From Hydractinia symbiolongicarpus (taxonomy: Eukaryota; Cnidaria; Hydrozoa; Anthoathecata; Hydractiniidae), in contig NC_079878.1 in NCBI RefSeq assembly GCF_029227915.1, positions 17,052,001-17,116,000 on the forward strand: a stretch of 64,000 nucleotides of DNA. The letters run 5' to 3'. The notes under the pieces are model-generated. The model saw only the letters and a list, made by a program, of their open reading frames with translations. It searched no databases and had not been told where the DNA came from. How positions within the stretch are numbered: position 1 is the first letter of the stretch; each line of letters begins with the position of its first letter. This document shows positions 49,681 through 62,646 of this stretch, piece by piece. The translations under genes were made by a program, and so were the position numbers.

Positions 49681-51478
49681 GCCATTCCGGATTGGAAAAC
49701 GACTTGCGGCGTCGTGGTCCGTTAAGAGTGGAAGGACTAGACCGATCCTCACATGTCTACGCTCGTGAAAGGACGTGATTTACAAGAAAGGCCCAATTAG
49801 GCTGCGAAAGGCCGTATTGCAATCTTTAGAAGGCTGTGCACGTAGTTAACGGTGTTCTATCGCCATTGCAGACTGGAAAACGACTTGAGGCGACTTAGGC
49901 AGTTGAGTGTGGAAGGACTAGACCGATCTTCACATGTCTACGCTCGTGGAAGGACGTGATTTACGTGTAAGGCCCTTATTAGACTACAAAAGGCCGTATT
50001 ACAACATTTAGAAGACATTGCACGTAGTTGACGGTGTTCCATGGCCATTACGAATCGCAAAACAATTTGAGGCGTCGCAGTCCATTGAGAAATGAAGGAC
50101 TAAACCGACCCCCACCCGTCCAGGCTTGTGGAAGCACGTGACTTACGTGTAAGGCCCTTACTAGACTACAAAAGGCCGTATTACCACATTTAGAACACTG
50201 TGCATGTAATTGACGGTGTTCTATTGCCATTGTGGATTGGAAAACGACTTGAGGCGTCGTAGCCCATTAAGAGTGGAAGGACTACACTGATACTCACATG
50301 TCTACCTTCGTGGAAGGACATGATTTACGTATAAGGCCCTTATTAGACTGCAAAACGCCGTATTGCAACCTTTAGAAGACTGTGCGCGTAGTTAGCGGAA
50401 TTTTATGGCCATTGCGGATTGGAAAACAGCTTGAGACGTCGTAGATGATTCAGATTTGAAGAACTAGAACGATCCCCACCCGGCTAGGCTTGTGGAAGCA
50501 TGCGTTTGACGTGTTAGACATATACTAGGCTGAAAAAGGCCGTATTGCAACATTTAGAAGAAGACTTTGCACGTAGTTAAAGGTGTTCTATCGCCATTGC
50601 AGACTGGTAAACAACTTGAGGCGACGTACGCAGTTGAGAGTGGAAGGACTAGACCGATCCTCACATGTCTACGCTCGTGGAAGGACGTGATTTACGGGAA
50701 AGGCACTCTTAGCCTGCAAAAGGCCGTATTGCAATCTTTAGAAGACTATGCACGTAGTTGACGGTGTTCCATGGCCATTGCAGATTGGAAAATGACTTAA
50801 GGCGACGTACGCGGTTGAGAGTGGAAGAACTAGACCGATCCTCACATATCTACGGTCTTGGAGGGACGTGATTTACGGAAAATCCGTTATTTGGCTCCAA
50901 AAAGCCGTATTGCAATCTTTAGAAGCCTGTGCACGCAGCTAACGGTGTTCTTTTGCCACTGCAAATTGGAAAACGACTTGAGGCGTTGTAGTCCATTGAT
51001 AGTGGAAGGACTACAGCGATCCTCACATGTCTACGCTCGTGGAAGGACGTGATTTAGGGAAAAAGCCCTTATTAGACTGCCAAAGACCGTATTACAACAT
51101 TTAGAGGACTGTGCACGTAGTTGACGGTGTTCTATTGCCATTGTGGATTGGAAAACGACTTGAAGCGTAGTAGTCCATTGAGAGTGTAAGGACAACATTG
51201 ATCCTCACATGTCTACCCTCGTGGAGGGACGTGATTTACGGAAAATCCGTTATCAGGCTCCAAAAGGGCTTATTGCAATCTTTAGAAGCCTGTGCACGTA
51301 GTTAACGGTGTTCTATCTCCATTGCAGAATGGAAAACGACTTAAGGCGACGTACGCAGTTGAGAGTGGAAGGACTACAGCTATCCTCACATGTCTACGCT
51401 CGTGGAAGGACGTGATTTAGGGAAAAAGCCCTTATTAGACTGCAAAAGGCCGTATTGCAACATTTAGAAGACTTTGCA
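45329..51478. repeat. Region IV HOR unit 2 (6,150 bp, expanded)
   Basis: 33 full monomers plus one truncated. Two expansions explain it relative to unit 1. The first is a 7-monomer tandem duplication at 45672-48219. The second is a jump at about 49680, where the sequence returns to the equivalent of 43531, so the gacttgcggcg to gaaaatccgttat series is present twice before the next truncated monomer. Confidence 0.85.
45672..48219. repeat. 7-monomer tandem duplication (1,274-bp period), units 2
   Basis: 45672-46945 and 46946-48219 are related by a shift of 1,274 bp, exactly 7 x 182. The tcttttgccattgcgg monomer is at 45672 and again at 46946, the tattctaacatttag monomer at 46171 and 47445, and the 20-bp palindrome at 46473 and 47747. 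The second copy has a gtacacgtag and accaatcctc variant not in the first. The same structure is carried to 51822-54369 in the 6,150-bp copy. Confidence 0.88.
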
Positions 51479-54400
51479 CGTAGTTGACGGTGTTCTATGG
51501 CCATTGCGGATTGGAAAACGATTTGAGGCGTCGTGGTCCGTTAAGATTTGAAGAACTAGAACGATCCCCACCCTTATTAGAGTACAAAAGGCCGTATTAC
51601 CACATTTAGAAGACTGTGCACGTAGTTGACGGTGTTCTATGGACATTGCGGATCGAAAAACGATTTGAAGCGTCGTAGTCCATTGAGAGTGGAAGGACTA
51701 CACTGATCTTCACATGTCTACCCTCGTGGAAAGACGTGATTTTCGTGTAAGGCCCATATTAGGCTGCAAAAGGCCGTATTCCAACATTTAGAAGAAGACT
51801 TAGCACGTAGTTGGCAGTGTTCTTTTGCCATTGCGGAACGAAGAATGAATTGAGGCGTCGTGGTCCGTTGAGAGTGGAAGGACTACACCGATTCTCACAT
51901 GTCTACCCTCGTGAAAGGACGTGATTTACGGGAAAGGCCCTATTATGCTGCGAAAGGCCGTATTGCAATCTTTAGAAGCCTGTGCACGTAGTTAACGGTG
52001 TTCTATCGCCATTTCAGACTGGAAAACGACCTGAGGCGTCGTACGCAGTTGAGTGTGGAAGGACTAGACCGATCCTCACATGTCTACGCTCGTGAAAAGA
52101 CGTGATTTACGGGAAAGGCCCTATTAGGCTGCGAAAGGCTGTATTGCAATCTTTAGAAGCCTGTGCACGTAGTTAACGGTGTTCTATCGCCAATGCAGAC
52201 TGGAAAACGACCTGAGGCGACGTACGCAGTTGAGTGTGGAAGGACTACACCGATCCTCACATGTCTACGCTCGTGAAAGGACGTGATTTACGGGAAAGGC
52301 CCTATTAGGCTGCACAAGGCCGTATTCTAACATTTAGAAGAAGGCTTTGCACGTAGTTGGGGGTGTTCTATGGCCATTGCGGATTGGAAAACGACTTGAG
52401 GCGTCGTGGTCCATTGAGAGTGGAAAGACTAGACCAATCCTGTCATGTATACGCTCGTGGAAGCACGTGATAAACGTGTAAGGCCCTTATTAGATTACAA
52501 AAGGCCGTATTACAACATCTAGAAGACTGTGCACGTAGTTGACGGTGTTCTATGGCCATTATGGATTGGAAAAGGACTTGAGCCGTCGTAGTCCATTGAG
52601 AGTGGAAGGACTAGACCGACCCCCACATGCCTAGGCATGTGGAAGCACGTGATTTACATGTAAGGCTCTAATAAGACTACAAAATGCCATATTACCACAT
52701 TTAGAAGACTGTGCACGTAATTGACGGTGTTCTATGGCCATTGCGGATTGGAAAACGACTTGAGGCGTCGTGGTCCGTTGAGAGTGGAAAGACTAGACCA
52801 ATCCTGTCATGTATACGCTCGTGGAAGCACGTGATATACGTGTAAGGCCCTTATTAGGTTACAAAAGGGCGTTTTACAACATATAGAAGACTGTGCACGT
52901 AGTTGACGGTGTTCTATGGCCATTGCGGATTGGAAAAGGACTTGAGGCGTCGTAGTCCATTGAGAGTGGAAGGACTAGACCGACCCCCACATGCCTAGGC
53001 TTGTGGAAGCACGTGATTTACATGTAAGGCTCTAATAAGACTACAAAATGCCGTATTACCACATTTAGAAGACTGTGCACGTAGTTGACGGTGTTCTTTT
53101 GCCATTGCGGAATGAAGAATGAATTGAGGCGTCGTGGTCCGTTGAGAGTGGAAGGACTACACCGATTCTCACATGTCTACCCTCGTGAAAGGACGTGATT
53201 TACGGGAAAGGCCCTATTAGGCTGCGAAAGGCCGTATTGCAATCTTTAGAAGCCTGTGCACGTAGTTAACGGTGTTCTATCGCCATTTCAGACTGGAAAA
53301 CGACCTGAGGCGTCGTACGCAGTTGAGTGTGGAAGGACTAGACCGATCCTCACATGTCTACGCTCGTGAAAGGACGTGATTTACGGGAAAGGCCCTATTA
53401 GGCTGCGAAAGGCTGTATTGCAATCTTTAGAAGCCTGTACACGTAGTTAACGGTGTTCTATCGCCAATGCAGACTGGAAAACGACCTGAGGCGACGTACG
53501 CAGTTGAGTGTGGAAGGACTACACCAATCCTCACATGTCTACGCTCGTGAAAGGACGTCATTTACGGGAAAGGCCCTATTAGGCTGCACAAGGCCGTATT
53601 CTAACATTTAGAAGAAGGCTTTGCACGTAGTTGGGGGTGTTCTATGGCCATTGCGGATTGGAAAACGACTTGAGGCGTCGTGGTCCATTGAGAGTGGAAA
53701 GACTAGACCAATCCTGTCATGTATACGCTCGTGGAAGCACGTGATAAACGTGTAAGGCCCTTATTAGATTACAAAAGGCCGTATTACAACATCTAGAAGA
53801 CTGTGCACGTAGTTGACGGTGTTCTATGGCCATTATGGATTGGAAAAGGACTTGAGCCGTCGTAGTCCATTGAGAGTGGAAGGACTAGACCGACCCCCAC
53901 ATGCCTAGGCATGTGGAAGCACGTGATTTACATGTAAGGCTCTAATAAGACTACAAAATGCCATATTACCACATTTAGAAGACTGTGCACGTAATTGACG
54001 GTGTTCTATGGCCATTGCGGATTGGAAAACGACTTGAGGCGTCGTGGTCCGTTGAGAGTGGAAAGACTAGACCAATCCTGTCATGTATACGCTCGTGGAA
54101 GCACGTGATATACGTGTAAGGCCCTTATTAGGTTACAAAAGGCCGTTTTACAACATATAGAAGACTGTGCACGTAGTTGACGGTGTTCTATGGCCATTGC
54201 GGATTGGAAAAGGACTTGAGGCGTCGTAGTCCATTGAGAGTGGAAGGACTAGACCGACCCCCACATGCCTAGGCTTGTGGAAGCACGTGATTTACATGTA
54301 AGGCTCTAATAAGACTACAAAATGCCGTATTACCACATTTAGAAGACTGTGCACGTAGTTGACGGTGTTCTATGGCCATTGCGGATTGGAAAACGACTTG

Positions 54401-55830
54401 CGGCGTCGTGGTCCGTTAAGAGTGGAAGGACTAGACCGATCCTCACATGTCTACGCTCGTGAAAGGACGTGATTTACAAGAAAGGCCCAATTAGGCTGCG
54501 AAAGGCCGTATTGCAATCTTTAGAAGGCTGTGCACGTAGTTAACGGTGTTCTATCGCCATTGCAGACTGGAAAACGACTTGAGGCGACTTAGGCAGTTGA
54601 GTGTGGAAGGACTAGACCGATCTTCACATGTCTACGCTCGTGGAAGGACGTGATTTACGTGTAAGGTCCTTATTAGACTACAAAAGGCCGTATTACAACA
54701 TTTAGAAGACATTGCACGTAGTTGACGGTGTTCCATGGCCATTACGAATCGCAAAACAATTTGAGGCGTCGCAGTCCATTGAGAGTTGAAGGACTAAACC
54801 GACCCCCACCCGTCCAGGCTTGTGGAAGCACGTGACTTACGTGTAAGGCCCTTACTAGACTACAAAAGGCCGTATTACCACATTTAGAACACTGTGCATG
54901 TAATTGACGGTGTTCTATTGCCATTGTGGATTGGAAAACGACTTGAGGCGTCGTAGCCCATTAAGAGTGGAAGGACTACACTGATACTCACATGTCTACC
55001 TTCGTCGAAGGACATGATTTACGTATAAGGCCCTTATTAGACTGCAAAATGCCGTATTGCAACCTTTAGAAGACTGTGCGCGTAGTTAGCGGAATTTTAT
55101 GGCCATTGCGGATTGGAAAACAGCTTGAGACGTCGTAGATGATTCAGATTTGAAGAACTAGAACGATCCCCACCCGGCTAGGCTTGTGGAAGCACGCGTT
55201 TGACGTGTTAGACATATACTAGGCTGAAAAAGGCCGTATTGCAACATTTAGAAGAAGACTTTGCACGTAGTTAAAGGTGTTCTATCGCCATTGCAGACTG
55301 GTAAACAACTTGAGGCGACGTACGCAGTTGAGAGTGGAAGGACTAGACCGATCCTCACATGTCTACGCTCGTGGAAGGACGTGATTTACGGGAAAGGCCC
55401 TCTTAGCCTGCAAAAGGCCGTATTGCAATCTTTAGAAGACTATGCACGTAGTTGACGGTGTTCCATGGCCATTGCAGATTGGAAAATGACTTAAGGCGAC
55501 GTACGCGGTTGAGAGTGGAAGAACTAGACCGATCGTCACATATCTACGGTCTTGGAGGGACGTGATTTACGGAAAATCCGTTATTTGGCTCCAAAAAGCC
55601 GTATTGCAATCTTTAGAAGCCTGTGCACGCAGCTAACGGTGTTCTTTTGCCACTGCAAATTGGAAAACGACTTGAGGCGTTGCAGTCCATTGATAGTGGA
55701 AGGACTACAGCGATCCTCACATGTCTACGCTCGTGGAAGGACGTGATTTAGGGAAAAAGCCCTTATTAGACTGCCAAAGACCGTATTACAACATTTAGAA
55801 GACTGTGCACGTAGTTGACGGTGTTCTATT
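49681..55830. repeat. 6,150-bp duplicated block, copy B
   Basis: Second copy of 43531-49680. The junction at its left edge reads gtgttctatg then gccattccgg. The flank comes from the monomer that normally continues tattgccattgtgg (as at 55,828), whereas the right side matches 43531 except for one base. The crossover is at homologous positions of two different monomer types, so the 182-bp phase is kept. Confidence 0.88.
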
Positions 55831-56172
55831 GCCATTGTGGATTGGAAAACGACTTGAAGCGTAGTAGTCCATTGAGAGTGTAAGGACAACATTGATCCTC
55901 ACATGTCTACCCTCGTGGAGGGACGTGATTTACGGAAAATCCGTTATCAGGCTCCAAAAGGGCTTATTGCAATCTTTAGAAGCCTGTGCACGTAGTTAAC
56001 GGTGTTCTATCTCCATTGCAGAATGGAAAACGACTTAAGGCGACGTACGCAGTTGAGAGTGGAAGGACTACAGCTATCCTCACATGTCTACGCTCGTGGA
56101 AGGACGTGATTTAGGGAAAAAGCCCTTATTAGACTGCAAAAGGCCGTATTGCAACATTTAGAAGACTTTGCA
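51479..56172. repeat. Region IV HOR unit 3 (4,694 bp)
   Basis: 25 full monomers plus one truncated. It carries the same 7-monomer duplication as unit 2 (51822-53095 and 53096-54369) but passes the 49680-equivalent position without the jump, reading gtgttctattgccattgtgg at about 55,821 and continuing normally. Confidence 0.85.
51822..54369. repeat. 7-monomer tandem duplication (1,274-bp period), unit 3
   Basis: Equivalent of 45672-48219 shifted by 6,150 bp, with its internal junction at 53096. It was copied as part of the larger block, so the 7-monomer duplication is the older of the two events. Confidence 0.86.
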
Positions 56173-59100
56173 CGTAGTTGACGGTGTTCTATGGCCATTG
56201 CGGATTGGAAAACGATTTGAGGCGTCGTGGTCCGTTAAGATTTGAAGAACTAGAACGATCCCCACCCTTATTAGAGTACAAAAGGCCGTATTACCACATT
56301 TAGAAGACTGTGCACGTAGTTGACGGTGTTCTATGGACATTGCGGATCGAAAAACGATTTGAAGCGTCGTAGTCCATTGAGAGTGGAAGGACTACACTGA
56401 TCTTCACATGTCTACCCTCGTGGAAAGACGTGATTTTCGTGTAAGGCCCATATTAGGCTGCAAAAGGCCGTATTCCAACATTTAGAAGAAGACTTAGCAC
56501 GTAGTTGACAGTGTTCTTTTGCCATTGCGGAACGAAGAATGAATTGAGGCGTCGTGGTCCGTTGAGAGTGGAAGGACTACATCGATTCTCACATGTCTAC
56601 CCTCGTGAAAGGACGTGATTTACGGGAAAGGCCCTATTAGGCTGCGAAAGGCCGTATTGCAATCTTTAGAAGCCTGTGCACGTAGTTAACGGTGTTCTAT
56701 CGCCATTTCAGACTGGAAAACGACCTGAGGCGTCGTACGCAGTTGAGTGTGGAAGGACTAGACCGATCCTCACATGTCTACGCTCGTGAAAAGACGTGAT
56801 TTACGGGAAAGGCCCTATTAGGCTGCGAAAGGCTGTATTGCAATCTTTAGAAGCCTGTGCACGTAGTTAACGGTGTTCTATCGCCAATGCAGACTGGAAA
56901 ACGACCTGAGGCGACGTACGCAGTTGAGTGTGGAAGGACTACACCGATCCTCACATGTCTACGCTCGTGAAAGGACGTGATTTACGGGAAAGGCCCTATT
57001 AGGCTGCACAAGGCCGTATTCTAACATTTAGAAGAAGGCTTTGCACGTAGTTGGGGGTGTTCTATGGCCATTGCGGATTGGAAAACGACTTGAGGCGTCG
57101 TGGTCCATTGAGAGTGGAAAGACTTGACCAATCCTGTCATGTATACGCTCGTGGAAGCACGTGATAAACGTGTAAGGCCCTTATTAGATTACAAAAGGCC
57201 GTATTACAACATCTAGAAGACTGTGCACGTAGTTGACGGTGTTCTATGGCCATTATGGATTGGAAAAGGACTTGAGCCGTCGTAGTCCATTGAGAGTGGA
57301 AGGACTAGACCGACCCCCACATGCCTAGGCATGTGGAAGCACGTGATTTACATGTAAGGCTCTAATAAGACTACAAAATGCCATATTACCACATTTAGAA
57401 GACTGTGCACGTAATTGACGGTGTTCTATGGCCATTGCGGATTGGAAAACGACTTGAGGCGTCGTGGTCCGTTGAGAGTGGAAAGACTAGACCAATCCTG
57501 TCATGTATACGCTCGTGGAAGCACGTGATATACGTGTAAGGCCCTTATTAGGTTACAAAAGGCCGTTTTACAACATATAGAAGACTGTGCACGTAGTTGA
57601 CGGTGTTCTATGGCCAATGCGGATTGGAAAACGACTTGCGGCGTCGTGGTCCGTTAAGAGTGGAAGGACTAGACTGATCCTCACATGTCTACGCTCGTGA
57701 AAGGACGTGATTTACAAGAAAGGCCCAATTAGGCTGCGAAAGGCCGTATTGCAATCTTTAGAAGGCTGTGCACGTAGTTAACGGTGTTCTATCGCCATTG
57801 CAGACTGGAAAACGACTTGAGGCGACTTAGGCAGTTGAGTGTGGAAGGACTAGACCGATCTTCACATGTCTACGCTCGTGGAAGGACGTGATTTACGTGT
57901 AAGGCCCTTATTAGACTACAAAAGGCCGTATTACCACATTTAGAAGACATTGCACGTAGTTGACGGTGTTCCATGGCCATTACGAATCGCAAAACAATTT
58001 GAGGCGTCGCAGTCCATTGAGAGTTGAAGGACTAAACCGACCCCCACCCGTCCAGGCTTGTGGAAGCACGTGACTTACGTGTAAGGCCCTTTCTAGACTA
58101 CAAAAGGCCGTATTACCACATTTAGAACACTGTGCATGTAATTGACGGTGTTCTATTGCCATTGTGGATTGGAAAACGACTTGAGGCGTCGTAGCCCATT
58201 AAGAGTGGAAGGACTACACTGATACTCACATGTCTACCTTCGTGGAAGGACATGATTTACGTATAAGGCCCTTATTAGACTGCAAAACGCCGTATTGCAA
58301 CCTTTAGAAGACTGTGCGCGTAGTTAGCGGAATTTTATGGCCATTGCGGATTGGAAAACAGCTTGAGACGTCGTAGATGATTCAGATTTGAAGAACTAGA
58401 ACGATCCCCACCCGGCTAGGCTTGTGGAAGCACGCGTTTGACGTGTTAGACATATACTAGGCTGAAAAAGGCCGTATTGCAACATTTAGAAGAAGACTTT
58501 GCACGTAGTTAAAGGTGTTCTATCGCCATTGCAGACTGGTAAACAACTTGAGGCGACGTACGCAGTTGAGAGTGGAAGGACTAGACCGATCCTCACATGT
58601 CTACGCTCGTGGAAGGACGTGATTTACGGGAAAGGCCCTCTTAGCCTGCAAAAGGCCGTATTGCAATCTTTAGAAGACTATGCACGTAGTTGACGGTGTT
58701 CCATGGCCATTGCAGATTGGAAAATGACTTAAGGCGACGTACGCGGTTGAGAGTGGAAGAACTAGACCGATCCTCACATATCTACGGTCTTGGAGGGACG
58801 TGATTTACGGAAAATCCGTTATTTGGCTCCAAAAAGCCGTATTGCAATCTTTAGAAGCCTGTGCACGCAGTTAACGGTGTTCTTTTGCCACTGCAAATTG
58901 GAAAACGGCTTGAGGCGTTGTAGTCCATTGATAGTGGAAGGACTACAGCGATCCTCACATTTCTACGCTCGTGGAAGGACGTGATTTAGGGAAAAAGCCC
59001 TTATTAGACTGCCAAAGACCGTATTACAACATTTAGAAGACTGTGCACGTAGTTGACGGTGTTCTATTGCCATTGTGGATTGGAAAACGACTTGAAGCGT

Positions 59101-59410
59101 AGTAGTCCATTGAGAGTGTAAGGACAACATTGATCCTCACATGTCTACCCTCGTGGAGGGACGTGATTTACGGAAAATCCGTTATTAGGCTCCAAAAGGG
59201 CTTATTGCAATCTTTAGAAGCCTGTGCACGTAGTTAACGGTGTTCTATCTCCATTGCAGAATGGAAAACGACTTAAGGCGACGTACGCAGTTGAGAGTGG
59301 AAGGACTACAGCTATCCTCACATGTCTACGCTCGTGGAAGGACGTGATTTAGGGAAAAAGCCCTTATTAGACTGCAAAAGGCCGTATTGCAACATTTAGA
59401 AGACTTTGCA
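56173..59410. repeat. Region IV HOR unit 4 (3,238 bp, one monomer lost)
   Basis: 17 full monomers plus one truncated. It lacks the 7-monomer duplication. At about 57,617 (tatggccaatgcggattgg) it joins the monomer ending in acatatagaagac directly to the gacttgcggcg monomer. The gcctaggcttgtgg and ctctaataagac monomer present in unit 1 between these two is therefore absent, a one-monomer in-register deletion. Confidence 0.83.
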
Positions 59411-62400
59411 CGTAGTTGACGGTGTTCTATGGCCATTGCGGATTGGAAAACGACTTAAGGCGTCGTGGTCCGTTAAGATTTGAAGAACTAGAACGATCCC
59501 CACCTTTATTAGAGTACAAAAGGCCGTATTACCACATTTAGAAGACTGTGCACGTAGTTGACGGTGTTCTATGGACATTGCGGATCGAAAAACGATTTGA
59601 AGCGTCGTAGTCCATTGAGAGTGGAAGGATTACACTGATCTTCACATGTCTACCCTCGTGGAAAGACGTGATTTTCGTGTAAGGCCCATATTAGGCTGCA
59701 AAGGCCGTATTCCAACATTTAGAGGAAGACTTAGCACGTAGTTGACAGTGTTCTTTTGCCATTGCGGAACGAAGAATGAATTGAGGCGTCGTGATCCGTT
59801 GAGAGTGGAAGGACTACACCGATTCTCACATGTCTACGCTCGTGGAAGGACGTGATTTACGGGAAAGGCCCTCTTAGCCTGCAAAAGGCCGTATTGCAAT
59901 CTTTAGAAGACTATGCACGTAGTTGACGGTGTTCCATGGCCATTATGGATTGGAAAAGGACTTGAGCCGTCGTAGTCCATTGAGAGTGGAAGGACTAGAC
60001 CGACCCCCACATGCCTAGGCATGTGGAAGCACGTGATTTACATGTAAGGCTCTAATAAGACTACAAAATGCCATATTACCACATTTAGAAGACTGTGCAC
60101 GTAATTGACGGTGTTCTATGGCCATTGCGGATTGGAAAACGACTTGAGGCGTCGTGGTCCGTTGAGAGTGGAAAGACTAGACCAATCCTGTCATGTATAC
60201 GCTCGTGGAAGCACGTGATATACGTGTAAGGCCCTTATTAGATTACAAAAGGCCGTATTACAACATCTAGAAGACTGTGCACGTAGTTGACGGTGTTCTA
60301 TGGCCATTATGGATTGGAAAAGGACTTGAGCCGTCGTAGTCCATTGAGAGTGGAAGGACTAGACCGACCCCCACATGCCTAGGCATGTGGAAGCACGTGA
60401 TTTACATGTAAGGCTCTAATAAGACTACAAAATGCCATATTACCACATTTAGAAGACTGTGCACGTAATTGACGGTGTTCTATGGCCATTGCGGATTGGA
60501 AAACGACTTGAGGCGTCGTGGTCCGTTGAGAGTGGAAAGACTAGACCAATCCTGTCATGTATACGCTCGTGGAAGCACGTGATATACGTGTAAGGCCCTT
60601 ATTAGGTTACAAAAGGCCGTTTTACAACATATAGAAGACTGTGCACGTAGTTGACGGTGTTCTATGGCCATTGCGGATTGGAAAAGGACTTGAGGCGTCG
60701 TAGTCCATTGAGAGTGGAAGGACTAGACCGACCCCCACATGCCTAGGCTTGTGGAAGCACGTGATTTACATGTAAGGCTCTAATAAGACTACAAAATGCC
60801 GTATTACCACATTTAGAAGACTGTGCACGTAGTTGACGGTGTTCTATGGCCATTGCGGATTGGAAAACGACTTGCGGCGTCGTGGTCCGTTAAGAGTGGA
60901 AGGACTAGACCGATCCTCACATGTCTACGCTCGTGAAAGGACGTGATTTACAAGAAAGGCCCAATTAGGCTGCGAAAGGCCGTATTGCAATCTTTAGAAG
61001 GCTGTGCACGTAGTTAACGGTGTTCTATCGCCATTGCAGACTGGAAAACGACTTGAGGCGACTTAGGCAGTTGAGTGTGGAAGGACTAGACCGATCTTCA
61101 CATGTCTACGCTCGTGGAAGGACGTGATTTACGTGTAAGGTCCTTATTAGACTACAAAAGGCCGTATTACAACATTTAGAAGACATTGCACGTAGTTGAC
61201 GGTGTTCCATGGCCATTACGAATCGCAAAACAATTTGAGGCGTCGCAGTCCATTGAGAGTTGAAGGACTAAACCGACCCCCACCCGTCCAGGCTTGTGGA
61301 AGCACGTGACTTACGTGTAAGGCCCTTACTAGACTACAAAAGGCCGTATTACCACATTTAGAACACTGTGCATGTAATTGACGGTGTTCTATTGCCATTG
61401 TGGATTGGAAAACGACTTGAGGCGTCGTAGCCCATTAAGAGTGGAAGGACTACACTGATACTCACATGTCTACCTTCGTCGAAGGACATGATTTACGTAT
61501 AAGGCCCTTATTAGACTGCAAAATGCCGTATTGCAACCTTTAGAAGACTGTGCGCGTAGTTAGCGGAATTTTATGGCCATTGCGGATTGGAAAACAGCTT
61601 GAGACGTCGTAGATGATTCAGATTTGAAGAACTAGAACGATCCCCACCCGGCTAGGCTTGTGGAAGCACGCGTTTGACGTGTTAGACATATACTAGGCTG
61701 AAAAAGGCCGTATTGCAACATTTAGAAGAAGACTTTGCACGTAGTTAAAGGTGTTCTATCGCCATTGCAGACTGGTAAACAACTTGAGGCGACGTACGCA
61801 GTTGAGAGTGGAAGGACTAGACCGATCCTCACATGTCTACGCTCGTGGAAGGACGTGATTTACGGGAAAGGCCCTCTTAGCCTGCAAAAGGCCGTATTGC
61901 AATCTTTAGAAGACTATGCACGTAGTTGACGGTGTTCCATGGCCATTGCAGATTGGAAAATGACTTAAGGCGACGTACGCGGTTGAGAGTGGAAGAACTA
62001 GACCGATCGTCACATATCTACGGTCTTGGAGGGACGTGATTTACGGAAAATCCGTTATTTGGCTCCAAAAAGCCGTATTGCAATCTTTAGAAGCCTGTGC
62101 ACGCAGCTAACGGTGTTCTTTTGCCACTGCAAATTGGAAAACGACTTGAGGCGTTGCAGTCCATTGATAGTGGAAGGACTACAGCGATCCTCACATGTCT
62201 ACGCTCGTGGAAGGACGTGATTTAGGGAAAAAGCCCTTATTAGACTGCCAAAGACCGTATTACAACATTTAGAAGACTGTGCACGTAGTTGACGGTGTTC
62301 TATTGCCATTGTGGATTGGAAAACGACTTGAAGCGTAGTAGTCCATTGAGAGTGTAAGGACAACATTGATCCTCACATGTCTACCCTCGTGGAGGGACGT

Positions 62401-62646
62401 GATTTACGGAAAATCCGTTATCAGGCTCCAAAAGGGCTTATTGCAATCTTTAGAAGCCTGTGCACGTAGTTAACGGTGTTCTATCTCCATTGCAGAATGG
62501 AAAACGACTTAAGGCGACGTACGCAGTTGAGAGTGGAAGGACTACAGCTATCCTCACATGTCTACGCTCGTGGAAGGACGTGATTTAGGGAAAAAGCCCT
62601 TATTAGACTGCAAAAGGCCGTATTGCAACATTTAGAAGACTTTGCA
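59411..62646. repeat. Region IV HOR unit 5 (3,236 bp, rearranged)
   Basis: 17 full monomers plus one truncated, reached by a different route from unit 4. Near 59,825-59,940 a gaaaggccctcttagcc monomer, normally found later in the unit, is joined at ccatggccattatgg to the palindrome-bearing series. Several gcgacgtacgcag monomers are thereby removed. A two-monomer duplication follows (59941-60304 and 60305-60668, 364-bp shift). Its length matches unit 4 almost exactly although the internal composition differs. Confidence 0.83.
59941..60668. repeat. 2-monomer tandem duplication (364-bp period)
   Basis: The cattatggattgg monomer occurs at 59941 and again at 60305. At the internal junction near 60,215-60,260 a hybrid monomer joins gtgatatacgtg (normally followed by aggttacaaaagg) to agattacaaaagg and acatctagaag (normally preceded by gtgataaacgtg). 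The crossover therefore lies in the shared word taaggcccttatta. It explains the doubled palindrome in this unit. Confidence 0.85.

Noticed and set aside
57600-57640. Micro-variant ccaatgcgg as a sign of foreign sequence in unit 4.
   Set aside because: It is a single-base change at an in-register monomer junction; both flanks are ordinary region IV monomers.
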